Assembly (NCBI GenBank): GCA_965227535.1
Contig: OZ245761.1
Coordinates: forward strand, 62,001 to 126,000
DNA length: 64,000 bases
Reading direction: 5' to 3'
Source: SZUA-430 sp965227535
Lineage (GTDB): Bacteria > Pseudomonadota > Alphaproteobacteria > Micropepsales > Micropepsaceae
Shown one piece after another: positions 1-7,800 of this stretch. Within the stretch, counting starts at the first letter, position 1. Each line of letters opens with the position of its first letter. The notes beneath the pieces are model-generated. The model ran no database searches and was not told the DNA's origin. It saw only the letters and a program-made list of their open reading frames with translations. The translations under genes and the position numbers were made by a program.

Positions 1-1350
1 CTCCGGCGGCGGGAGCACCCAGCCGTCGGACCGGAGGAAGGTGAGAACGTCTTCGTATTTGTCGGTACGGTGCATACGACGAATGTGTTGATAGAAGCGA
101 TTCCGCGCGTCATGGGTCGGCCGGTTAGCGCGCGTCGTGTTGCGGAGTACCCCGAGCAACAGCGTATCCGTCTCGGCCGCATCCCAGTTCTGCCCGTTGC
201 CGATGATGGCGTCGAGGAGCTGGTCGAGCTGTTGGCTGCCGAGGCGCCCGGCGAACGGAGTGATGAGGTCGCTGAAATTCGCCTCGGATCCCCGCCAGCT
301 ACCGGAACCCTGATATTCTTCGACTGCCCGGGACCACAGGTCAGCGAGCGGCTGAGAGGCGATAGCGGCTGCCAAGTGCTCCCGGCTGAGGCCGCCAATG
401 ACACGCAATAGCACGGTGCGGAATTGCGGGACGGTCACGCCCGCCAGAATGCGATAGTCGGTAAGCGCCGCGGGGTCGGCATTGTCGATCGTCGCCTGCA
501 GGGCGGTCCGCGTCGGCTCCTGAAGCTGTGGCCAGAAATCCGGAAAGGCGGCGATAAAGGCGATGGCGCGAGGCCGGTTCGCTGGCTCAAGATTGTCGAT
601 CAGTCCGACGATTGCCTGAGCGACGTCCGGCCAGGCGAAAGCGCCGCGGTCGCGCACGGCGACCAGCGAGGGGATGATCTTGCGATGGAGCGCTTCCCAT
701 TGCGCGGGCACACCCTTGAGAAGGGATTTCGCGAGGACCGTGCCGAAATTGCGGACGTTCTGGGCGCGGACGCGCGCGAGGTAACGTTGCTCGACATAGT
801 CGAGGATGCGCTCATACGCCGTCGGAAAGCCTGTCGACTGCACATCGACGTCAAAGAGGACGAAGATCGCTTTGCCCTGCAGGGGTTGCTGTGACAGCAC
901 GAGGTCGACCGCATTGACGAGGTGTAGCCGCACCAGTTCAGGCGACGGCTCGAAAAGATCAGCCTCGGCCGAGAAGGCCGGGTGGGCGCAGAGATGCCGA
1001 TCTTCGCGAAGGCGCTCCAGATGCATTCGGGCGATGCGATTGACGACCTGGGTGTTGGCCGTGGCATTTTCGAGAATGCCTCCCTCAAGCTGAAGCAGCT
1101 TGGCGATGTCGCCTGCGGCAGTCGCATTGTCCCAGGACAGAAGAAATGCGGTCGCGGCCGCATCACCCATAGCGCTCAGCTGGCGATGCTTGGCGATCAG
1201 ATCATAGACGAGGGCGACCCAGGCGGAGGTGAGTGCGCCCCGCAACGCGCCCGCCTTGTAGGCTTTCACAGCGTCAAGAAAGTACCGCTTCGATTGCGGA
1301 TGTCGAATCCTCGTGAGCAATATATCGAGATCGATAAATCCGGCGTCCAC
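1..1350 (-). CDS. HEPN-like domain protein, C-terminus outside window
   Basis: An open frame of 450 codons runs off the left edge; I chose the GTG at 1350 because GCAGG lies 9 bases upstream and no ATG occurs before the upstream in-frame stop. Residues about 20-140 look like a HEPN helical domain: the segment AYKAGALRGALTSAW is typical of its first helix, and R118-x4-H123 (RHLCAH) matches the R-x4-6-H RNase motif. The remaining 310 residues seem helical and are unrecognised. HEPN proteins are often RNA-cleaving toxins or defence effectors (family knowledge). It sits beside an integrase in an apparent dusA island, which fits a defence role, but that role is inferred. Confidence is high that it is coding, moderate for HEPN. 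Confidence 0.72.
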   Translation of the reverse strand, partial: MDAGFIDLDILLTRIRHPQSKRYFLDAVKAYKAGALRGALTSAWVALVYDLIAKHRQLSAMGDAAATAFLLSWDNATAAGDIAKLLQLEGGILENATANTQVVNRIARMHLERLREDRHLCAHPAFSAEADLFEPSPELVRLHLVNAVDLVLSQQPLQGKAIFVLFDVDVQSTGFPTAYERILDYVEQRYLARVRAQNVRNFGTVLAKSLLKGVPAQWEALHRKIIPSLVAVRDRGAFAWPDVAQAIVGLIDNLEPANRPRAIAFIAAFPDFWPQLQEPTRTALQATIDNADPAALTDYRILAGVTVPQFRTVLLRVIGGLSREHLAAAIASQPLADLWSRAVEEYQGSGSWRGSEANFSDLITPFAGRLGSQQLDQLLDAIIGNGQNWDAAETDTLLLGVLRNTTRANRPTHDARNRFYQHIRRMHRTDKYEDVLTFLRSDGWVLPPPE

Positions 1351-1405
1351 GTCGGTGTACCTGCGCAGTGTGTGTCGAGAAGTTACATCTCGTCCTATAC
1401 TCTAC

Positions 1406-1422
1406 CAGACATCTTGTGTCTG
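1406..1422. promoter_or_regulatory. Inverted repeat upstream of the HEPN-like gene
   Basis: Perfect 6-base arms CAGACA and TGTCTG are separated by 5 bases, 56-72 bases upstream of the GTG start of the leftward gene. A TATAGG that could serve as its -10 element lies just downstream on the minus strand. An operator overlapping the promoter is a reasonable inference; no regulator gene is identified. Confidence 0.4.
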
Positions 1423-1488
1423 CACTCCCCGAGATGACAGGCACTCTCTGTGTCCGCTGCTTTCATGGTGTCGATGCATCAGTCCGGA

Positions 1489-1715
1489 ATGGAGAGAGGG
1501 CGGGTTCGCTTCCCTTGCGCGATATCGTGGCCACTGTCCGACACGACGATATACGAAAGGAAAAGCGGGGTGCGTTTCCTAGAAGGTTTTATCTCACTTC
1601 CCGCAGTGTTTGCTGGTATCTCGGCGAAGTCGAGCAATGGCTCGAAGAACGGCGCCGAATGTCATACGCTCGGCTGACTTCGGCATTTCCGGACGAAAAC
1701 GGAAGACTCCCGTGA
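1489..1715 (+). pseudogene. AlpA-family excisionase/regulator, frameshifted
   Basis: Two adjacent frames together give an AlpA-like helix-turn-helix protein. The first frame (from ATG 1489, with further in-frame ATGs at 1465 and 1474) carries LSDTTIYERKSGVRF, the usual 'LS.sTIY' helix and wing. The next frame continues with FPRRFYLTSRSVCWYL and GEVEQWLEERR, the typical AlpA C-terminal half, ending at 1715. They join near 1579, where adding a single C (TTC-CCT) would restore one frame. AlpA proteins control excision of integrated elements and normally pair with tyrosine integrases such as the one just downstream. A sequencing error in a short C run is the alternative to real decay. Confidence 0.6.
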
Positions 1716-1863
1716 AGAGTTAGCTCCCAGAGGTTTGCCATTCTCCACGTTCGTTCACGGTGCACATAGGGCAGGTTTGCCGATCTAAGTGCCTGAAGAC
1801 TATGGATGTCCGCGGCGCTGGAAACCAGAGCCTTCCTCAGCGTGATCCGACTACGGCGCGGTA

Positions 1864-2988
1864 CTATTCCGCCGCGAGAATTGTTTTCTTGTTGGTGGCG
1901 CTTGGCGCCGGTTCTTGATCGGCTCGCTCGGCGAGCGGCTTCGAGACCTTCAGGCGGTGCAAATCTTCCGGCCGCAGGTTGGTGTACCGCTTCAACATCT
2001 TCCAATCGCGGTGGCCTGTTACGAGCGCAACCTGCTCAATCGTGAAGCCCGCCTCAAACAACCTACTCGCGGCTTCATGCCGTAGATCGTGAAAATGCAA
2101 GTCTTCGATCTTGAGCTCCACGCAAGCTCGCCGAAACGCGGTGCCCACTGACTTCCCGCTATAGGGAAAGATGCGTTCCATGCGCCCGCTGATCGCTCTT
2201 TGCTCCTGGACGATCTCCCAAGCGTCGTATCCAGTGGCGCTGAGCAGCGGCACCTTCTGATTGTTGCCGTCCTTTTCGCGGGGATCCTTCCGATCTCGAA
2301 TGAGCACTGTCTTGCCGCGGGGATCGACGTCGTCCCACCGAATGCGACAGATTTCGTCTTGGCGCATTGCCGTAGCAATTGCGAAACGGATCAGGCGACC
2401 AACGGGAATAAGCTGGCGCTCATTGCTCTCAAAGTAGTCGATGAGCTGGGTGATCTCGTCCGGCCATGGTCGGCGATCGCGGACACGCCCTTTGCCGACG
2501 ATGCCCAGTCGCTTGAGCGCCAGCCGAGCGAGGTCCACCTGCTCGCCGGACACTTTGAGACCGTGGACGGCGGCCGCGTGTGCAATCACCGTCTTCAAAT
2601 ACGTAAGATCCATGGCCACGGTGACCGGCCCTGCGCCCTCCTTCGCTCTGTCGCGCCCAAACTGGATCAAGCGCTCCCGCGTAAGACCTGCGAGCTTCAC
2701 CGAACCCAGCTTCTTTTTGAGGGACTCCAGACTGAAGGCCTTCGATCGGCGCGGGCACTTGCCCACTTCTTTCATGTCCAGAAGGTGAAGATCGATGAGG
2801 TCCTCGAGACGGGTAGGGTCGATGCGCGCTCGCGATAGCGGGGTTTCGCCTCGGTCGATGCGTCGTTCGTTATCTAGGGCCCATTCCTCGGCGTCCTTGC
2901 GCCGGCGGAAGCTCTCGCCGATATATCGGCCCTTCCGGCGGATCTGGACCCGCCAATTGCCGGAAGGGAGCTGTTTGAACGTGGCCAA
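1864..2988 (-). CDS. Tyrosine site-specific integrase (dusA-type island)
   Basis: This 374-residue protein has an N-terminal arm-binding region (SGNWRVQIRRKGRYIGESF, residues 9-27), a central core-binding domain, and a C-terminal catalytic domain. Catalytic residues are visible: R209 in TAMRQDEI, a lysine near 245, H300-x-x-R303 (HDLRH), H326 in GHRDW, and Y335 in KRYTNL. The start is TTG at 2988; no ATG fits the conserved N-terminus. It points away from dusA, whose start lies 117 bases beyond the integrase start. Integrases of genomic islands that target the 5' end of dusA are a described group, and this arrangement matches. The 3' neighbour is the broken AlpA gene on the other strand. Confidence 0.93.
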   Translation of the reverse strand: MATFKQLPSGNWRVQIRRKGRYIGESFRRRKDAEEWALDNERRIDRGETPLSRARIDPTRLEDLIDLHLLDMKEVGKCPRRSKAFSLESLKKKLGSVKLAGLTRERLIQFGRDRAKEGAGPVTVAMDLTYLKTVIAHAAAVHGLKVSGEQVDLARLALKRLGIVGKGRVRDRRPWPDEITQLIDYFESNERQLIPVGRLIRFAIATAMRQDEICRIRWDDVDPRGKTVLIRDRKDPREKDGNNQKVPLLSATGYDAWEIVQEQRAISGRMERIFPYSGKSVGTAFRRACVELKIEDLHFHDLRHEAASRLFEAGFTIEQVALVTGHRDWKMLKRYTNLRPEDLHRLKVSKPLAERADQEPAPSATNKKTILAAE

Positions 2989-3048
2989 CTTCGTGTGCGC
3001 TCAGTGTGCAGTGAGAGGTACAAAAAGGGAAAATTTGGGCGTATTTGA

Positions 3049-3069
3049 GTGCACACTCGTCGTGCACAC
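3049..3069. repeat. Tandem GTGCACAC direct repeat near integrase start
   Basis: GTGCACAC occurs at 3049-3056 and 3062-3069, 13 bases apart. Related inverted copies (GTGTGCA) lie at 3004-3010 and 2993-2998. The cluster sits between the integrase start and dusA, where arm-type integrase sites or an operator would be expected. The function is inferred. Confidence 0.4.
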
Positions 3070-3105
3070 GCGTACAGTAACCTGTTACAAACATAGGATA
3101 AGTCG

Positions 3106-4101
3106 TTGAAATTTCAAGAGAAAATATTTTCTGTCGCTCCCATGATGGACTGGACGGACCGGCACTGCCGGTTTTTCCATCGCGTCCTTACGCGCCGCGC
3201 GCGGGTCTATACGGAGATGGTGACCACGGGCGCGATCATTCATGGTCCGCGCGCGCGTCTGCTGGCGTTCGATCCCGCAGAGCACCCCGTCGCGCTACAG
3301 CTCGGCGGGAGCGAACCTGGTGACCTCGCCACGTGCGCGCGTATCGCCGAAGACCTTGGCTATGACGAGGTCAACCTCAACATCGGTTGCCCGTCGGAGC
3401 GCGTGCAGAAGGGCGCATTCGGCGCCTGCCTGATGCGCGAGCCTGACCTGGTCGGCGCGTGCGTCGCCGCGATGCGGGCCGCGGTGCGCATTCCGGTGAC
3501 GGTCAAGTGCCGCATCGGCGTCGACGATCAGGATCCGCGAGACGCGTTGTTCGGTTTCGTCGATGCCGTATCGCGCGCCGGCTGCGAGACGTTCGTCGTG
3601 CACGCGCGCAAAGCGTGGCTCAAGGGCCTGTCACCGAAGGACAACCGTGACATCCCACCGCTCGACTACGATCTCGTGTACGAGCTGAAGCGGGAGCAAC
3701 CCAACCTCATGATCATCATCAACGGCGGCATCACGACGATCGAACAAACGAAGGCGCATCTCGAACACGTCGATGGCGTTATGATGGGCCGCGCCGCGTA
3801 TCAAACGCCATGGGTCTTGGGCGACATCGACCGCGCGCTCTTCGGCGAAGAGCCGCCGGTGCGCACGCGTCGCGAAGCCGTCGCGGCTTTTCTGCCCCAC
3901 ATCGCGCGCGAACTGAACGCGGGAGCGCCGCTCAACGCGATGACAAAGCATCTGCTTGGCCTCTTCAATGGCCTGCCCGGCGCGCGCGCCTTCCGTCGCC
4001 ACTTGAGTGAGAACGCCGTGAAACCCGGCGCCGACGTCACCGTCGTCGAAACCGCACTCGGCTTCATCGGCGACGACGCCGAAGAGCGCGCGGCCGCGTG
4101 A
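3106..4101 (+). CDS. dusA: tRNA-dihydrouridine(20/20a) synthase DusA
   Basis: DusA reduces uridine to dihydrouridine in the tRNA D-loop using FMN and NADPH. Family signatures are complete: SVAPMMDWTDRH (9-20), YTEMVTTGAIIHG (35-47), NLNIGCPS (90-97), catalytic C108 in FGACLM, VHARKAWL, and the FMN phosphate site NGGI...MGRAAYQ. The only start that keeps the conserved N-terminus is TTG at 3106, preceded by AGGAT. Codons 2-9 are strikingly AT-rich compared with the rest of the gene, which suggests that the 5' end was rebuilt by island insertion. The last four bases overlap the next gene (GTGA). Confidence 0.95.
   Translation: MKFQEKIFSVAPMMDWTDRHCRFFHRVLTRRARVYTEMVTTGAIIHGPRARLLAFDPAEHPVALQLGGSEPGDLATCARIAEDLGYDEVNLNIGCPSERVQKGAFGACLMREPDLVGACVAAMRAAVRIPVTVKCRIGVDDQDPRDALFGFVDAVSRAGCETFVVHARKAWLKGLSPKDNRDIPPLDYDLVYELKREQPNLMIIINGGITTIEQTKAHLEHVDGVMMGRAAYQTPWVLGDIDRALFGEEPPVRTRREAVAAFLPHIARELNAGAPLNAMTKHLLGLFNGLPGARAFRRHLSENAVKPGADVTVVETALGFIGDDAEERAAA
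3119..3132. other. Candidate island attachment core (palindrome in dusA)
   Basis: A perfect 14-base palindrome, AGAAAATATTTTCT, lies inside codons 5-9 of dusA at the boundary between AT-rich sequence and normal GC-rich coding sequence. Dyad sequences of this sort can form tyrosine-recombinase crossover sites. The second copy would lie outside the window to the left, so this is inference. Confidence 0.4.
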
Positions 4102-4943
4102 GCGTCGACACCTTCGCCGCCGCATCGCCCGAAGAACTCATAGCCCTGGCCGTCGGCGTCAGCGTCGCGGGTTTGATCGCAGGAACGGTGGCGGGCCTCC
4201 TCGGCGTCGGCGGCGGCATCGTCCTCGTGCCCGTGCTCTATCAAACGCTGGGCTTCCTCGGCGTCGACGACAGCGTGCGCATGCCGCTCGCGGTCGGCAC
4301 CTCGCTCGCCACCATCATCCCAACCTCCATCCGCTCGACGCTGAGCCACAACAAGATGGGCGCCGTCGACTGGCACGTGCTGAGAGCGTGGGCCGCGCCG
4401 ACCGTGATCGGCGTCATCATCGGCTCATGGCTCATCGCGATCGTCGGCGGGAAGGGCCTGACCGCGGTCTTCGCCGTCGGCGCCGGCACGCTCGGCCTCT
4501 ACATGGTCGTCGCTCGCGAAGATTGGCGTCTCGGGGACAGAGTACCCGACGGCGTTTGGAGCTGGCCGCTCGGCCTCGCCAACGGCTGCCTCTCGGTGAT
4601 GATGGGCATCGGCGGCGGCACCTTCGGCGTCACGGTGATGACCCTCTTCGGTACGACGATCCACCGCGCCGTCGCGACCGCCGCCGGCTTCGGCCTCGTC
4701 ATCGCCATACCCGGCACCATCGGCATGATCATCAACGGGTGGAACGCGCCGGGCCTCATCCCATTCTCACTGGGCTACGTGAACCTGATCGGCCTAGCCC
4801 TCATCGTCCCCGCCACGATCGTCGCAGCGCCCTGGGGCGTCGCCATCGCCCACCGCCTCTCGCGCCGCACGCTGCGCCTAGCGTTCGGCTTCTTCCTATG
4901 CGCGACGGCCCTGCGCATGGGCTGGGCGTACTGGGGCGTCTAG
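4098..4943 (+). CDS. TauE/SafE-family sulfite/anion exporter
   Basis: This 281-residue inner-membrane protein has about eight hydrophobic segments and the family's glycine-rich GLLGVGGGIVLVPVL near residue 35. A second such motif (MMGIGGGTFGVTVM) lies near residue 170, reflecting the internal duplication of this family. TauE/SafE proteins move sulfite, sulfoacetate or other organic anions; the substrate here is unknown. It starts with GTG overlapping the dusA stop, so it is probably translationally coupled to it. Its TAG stop overlaps the stop of the convergent phosphomannomutase gene. Confidence 0.85.
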   Translation: MSVDTFAAASPEELIALAVGVSVAGLIAGTVAGLLGVGGGIVLVPVLYQTLGFLGVDDSVRMPLAVGTSLATIIPTSIRSTLSHNKMGAVDWHVLRAWAAPTVIGVIIGSWLIAIVGGKGLTAVFAVGAGTLGLYMVVAREDWRLGDRVPDGVWSWPLGLANGCLSVMMGIGGGTFGVTVMTLFGTTIHRAVATAAGFGLVIAIPGTIGMIINGWNAPGLIPFSLGYVNLIGLALIVPATIVAAPWGVAIAHRLSRRTLRLAFGFFLCATALRMGWAYWGV

Positions 4944-6439
4944 ATTTTCTGGTCGTACGCACCGACGTTCGCGTTCTTCGACAGCCGCCCGTCGATATCG
5001 GCGAAGATCCCGCGCATGCGCTCTTCCGACACCGGGCTCTCGACCACCACGACGAGGCTCGGCTTGTTCGACGACGCGCGCACGAGGCCCCACGTCCCGT
5101 CTTCCAGCGTCACACGCACGCCGTTTACGGTGACCAGGTCGCGGATCGCCAGCCCCATGATCTTGTCGCCGCGCGCTTTCGCCTGCGTGTAGGCAGCGAT
5201 CATCTCGTCGACCACGCCATACTTCTTCTCGTCCGCGCAATGCGGCGCCATCGTCGGCGAGCCATAGGTCTTGGGCAAACTGTCGTAGAGCGCCGACATC
5301 GTCTGCCCCTTCGCACGATCAAGAACGCCCAGCACCGCCGCGGCCGACACGATCCCGTCGTCATAGCCGCGCCCGATCGGTGCATTGAAGAAATAGTGCC
5401 CGCTCTTCTCAAACCCCGCCTGCGCCTTCAGTTCGTGTGCGCGCCGCTTGATGTAGGAATGTCCCGTTTTCCAGTAGTCGGTCTTGACGCCGTTCGCGAT
5501 CAGCACCGGATCGGTCATGAACAGGCCCGTCGACTTCACGTCGACGACGAACTGCGCATCCTTCTGCCGCGAAGAAATATCGCGCGCGATCAGCACGCCG
5601 ACCTTGTCGGCAAAAATCTCGCGCCCCTGGTCGTCGACCACGCCGCAGCGGTCGCCGTCGCCGTCGAAGGCAAGCCCGAGGTCCGCTTTATGCTCCTTCA
5701 CCGCATCGGCGAGCGCATGAAGCATCTTCATGTCTTCGGGGTTCGGGTTGTAACGCGGGAACGTGTAGTCGAGCTCGGCGTCGAGCGGGATGACCTCCGC
5801 CCCCATGCGCCGCAACGCTTCGGGCGCGAAGGCGCCGGCCGTGCCGTTGCCGCAAGCCGCCACGACCTTGATGCGCCGCGTCAGCTTCGACTTCGACGTC
5901 AAGTCGTCGAGATATTTTTCGCGCACGCCCGCGACCGCAAGATAGCTGCCGCCGCTGCGTCCACGCACGCGGCCTTCCAGCGTGATATTCTTCAGCGCCG
6001 TCATCTCGTCGGGCCCGAACGTCAACGGCCGCGCCGCACCCATCTTCACGCCCGTCCAACCGTTCTCGTTATGACTGGCGGTGACCATCGCCACGCACGG
6101 CGCATCCAGTGCGAACTGCGCAAAGTAGGCGGTCGGCGATAGCGCCAACCCGATGTCCAGAACCTCCGCCCCGCCGCTGACGAGGCCCAGCGCCAAGGCC
6201 TGCTTCACGCTCAGCGAATACGAACGATAATCGTGCCCGACGACGATGCGCGGCTTCACGCCCATCTCGTGGATCAGCGTCGCAAGGCTTAAGCCCAGCG
6301 CCTGCACGCCGATGAGGTTGATCTCTTTCGGATAGAGCCACCGCGCGTCGTACTCGCGAAACCCGTTGGGCGAGATCAGCGGAACGGTCTCGAACTCGGC
6401 CGTATTGGGACGCAAATCGGCGCGCGGGATAGGAAACAT
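4940..6439 (-). CDS. Phosphomannomutase/phosphoglucomutase
   Basis: A 499-residue alpha-D-phosphohexomutase that interconverts hexose 6- and 1-phosphates for cell-envelope sugar nucleotides. The phosphoserine loop TASHNENG (120-127, active S122), the metal-binding loop DGDGDR (259-264), the sugar loop EKSGHYFF and the C-terminal phosphate-binding RASSNKPSL are all present, so the enzyme should be active. Manb/AlgC-type proteins act on mannose and glucose; the specificity cannot be decided here. It starts with ATG at 6439. The nearest leftward neighbour upstream is phnN, 50 bases away. Confidence 0.92.
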   Translation of the reverse strand: MFPIPRADLRPNTAEFETVPLISPNGFREYDARWLYPKEINLIGVQALGLSLATLIHEMGVKPRIVVGHDYRSYSLSVKQALALGLVSGGAEVLDIGLALSPTAYFAQFALDAPCVAMVTASHNENGWTGVKMGAARPLTFGPDEMTALKNITLEGRVRGRSGGSYLAVAGVREKYLDDLTSKSKLTRRIKVVAACGNGTAGAFAPEALRRMGAEVIPLDAELDYTFPRYNPNPEDMKMLHALADAVKEHKADLGLAFDGDGDRCGVVDDQGREIFADKVGVLIARDISSRQKDAQFVVDVKSTGLFMTDPVLIANGVKTDYWKTGHSYIKRRAHELKAQAGFEKSGHYFFNAPIGRGYDDGIVSAAAVLGVLDRAKGQTMSALYDSLPKTYGSPTMAPHCADEKKYGVVDEMIAAYTQAKARGDKIMGLAIRDLVTVNGVRVTLEDGTWGLVRASSNKPSLVVVVESPVSEERMRGIFADIDGRLSKNANVGAYDQKI

Positions 6440-6489
6440 GGAAAGCCTCTGATTGGTTGGTCAGGCTTTAGAAGGGCAGGCCGCGAATA

Positions 6490-7008
6490 TCAACCTTGAA
6501 GCGCTCGAACGAACGCGGCCACAGCCGCTTCCAACGCGCCGTCGTTCAGAACGGTTGCATCTGCCCTGACGGCCCGCGTGCGCGCCACCCGTTCCTCGAT
6601 GGCCGCCTCATCCTCCCGCCCGCGGGTCTTGAGCCGCGCCGCCAGAACCTCGGCGGGCGCCGTGACCTCGATCACCCGCACCGGATCGAAGCGCGCCCGC
6701 GCTGTCTCGACGATGTCGCGCGACACGTTGACAACGACATGCCGTCCGGCGGCCAACACGGCCTCGAACGCAGGGACGCTGTACTGAAGGCCATGCGCCC
6801 GCCAGCTCAGCCCGAATTCGCCGAGCGCGTCGCGCCGCGCAAATTCGTCGTCGCTGATCGCTTCGTGGTTTTCGCTGGAGTTCGATGGCCGCGTGATGAC
6901 GCGGCGAGGAAACGCGAACCGCTCAGAAAGCACGGCGCGCGCGGCGGCGATCAAACTATCTTTGCCGGCGCCGGAAGGGCCGACGACCAAGAACAGCGTG
7001 CCGCGCAA
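6490..7008 (-). CDS. phnN: Ribose 1,5-bisphosphate phosphokinase PhnN
   Basis: A 172-residue guanylate-kinase-like protein with a P-loop GPSGAGKDS (10-18), RRVITRP and NVSRDIV. PhnN makes PRPP from ribose 1,5-bisphosphate, usually within phosphonate degradation, but no other phn gene is visible in this window. The start is TTG at 7008, supported by GAGG 4 bases upstream and by position 6 bases after the stop of the preceding membrane protease. The two genes are probably cotranscribed. An isolated phnN may serve nucleotide metabolism; that is inference. Confidence 0.85.
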   Translation of the reverse strand: MRGTLFLVVGPSGAGKDSLIAAARAVLSERFAFPRRVITRPSNSSENHEAISDDEFARRDALGEFGLSWRAHGLQYSVPAFEAVLAAGRHVVVNVSRDIVETARARFDPVRVIEVTAPAEVLAARLKTRGREDEAAIEERVARTRAVRADATVLNDGALEAAVAAFVRALQG

Positions 7009-7014
7009 CCGGCC

Positions 7015-7698
7015 TCAATCCTCAAGCACAAGTTCGTCCGAGCGTATGGCGACGCTCGAAAGCGAACTGAAAAACGTCATGCCCAAAAGCGACGTCGACA
7101 AACCGCGCGTCACCATCGCTTTCACATCTTTACGCTCGATCGACCCGACGCGAACCTCTTCGAGTGTGATCCGCGCGGCAGCCGCCTCACCGTTCGCCGT
7201 CGACACCGTATACATAAAGTCGAGGGCTTCGACGTTGATGCCTGCGCTTTCTGCGTCTTCGACGCTAAGCGCGATCGTGCTCGCGCCTGTGTCGGCCAGC
7301 ATGCGAATGCTGGTGCCGTTGAGGTCGACGTCGGCATAGAAGTGTCCATCCTGCGCTTTGCGCAAGACGACTTCGCCCGCATTGCGTTTCTGTGGACGGG
7401 CAGGGTTCATCTCACCCGCGACGCGCTCATAGAGCGGTTTGACATCATTGCGATAGGAATAGGCGAGCACCAGTCCAAGCCCGATCGCAATCCAGATGAA
7501 CATGTAGCGCAAGGCCTGACTCGCCGTGCCGCGCCAGCCAAGCACCAGAGAACTCAACAGCAGCACGAGGATCACGACGTTGGAGGTCAGTGCCGCCGAT
7601 CCCTGATTGCCAAGAGCGCCGGTGGTGCCGCCTGAGACCCACACGATGAGCGCGGTCACGAGAACCAGAACGACGACGAGGATGATGACTCTGTTCAT
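7015..7698 (-). CDS. Membrane retropepsin-like aspartic protease
   Basis: The 227-residue protein has two or three N-terminal membrane segments (about 4-22, 40-56, 65-81) followed by a soluble retropepsin-like domain with the single active-site motif LADTGAS (D136) and the later LGMTFFSSL segment. This matches the bacterial clan-AA family common in alphaproteobacteria. These proteins dimerise to form one active site (family knowledge); substrates are unknown. I use the ATG at 7698 because the open frame upstream of it is not protein-like. The active domain should face the periplasm, though topology is uncertain. It is divergent from cobA and just upstream of phnN. Confidence 0.82.
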   Translation of the reverse strand: MNRVIILVVVLVLVTALIVWVSGGTTGALGNQGSAALTSNVVILVLLLSSLVLGWRGTASQALRYMFIWIAIGLGLVLAYSYRNDVKPLYERVAGEMNPARPQKRNAGEVVLRKAQDGHFYADVDLNGTSIRMLADTGASTIALSVEDAESAGINVEALDFMYTVSTANGEAAAARITLEEVRVGSIERKDVKAMVTRGLSTSLLGMTFFSSLSSVAIRSDELVLED

Positions 7699-7800
7699 GC
7701 GCACAAGCTTAACCGACCTGGGACAAACCCTCGATGAACGAATTAAACGCATAAGAATGTTTAAATTGAAATACAACAGAGAGGCGCGTAAATAAGCCGG

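Noticed and set aside
4388..6142. A 584-codon plus-strand frame over the exporter and phosphomannomutase
   Set aside because: Arg/His-rich shadow composition; both underlying genes are well supported in other frames.
6490..7008. Phosphonate (phn) operon
   Set aside because: Only phnN is present; neighbours are a membrane protease and a phosphohexomutase.
7699..7800. Cobalamin riboswitch before cobA
   Set aside because: The spacer is only 102 bases, AT-rich, and lacks a recognisable B12-box.
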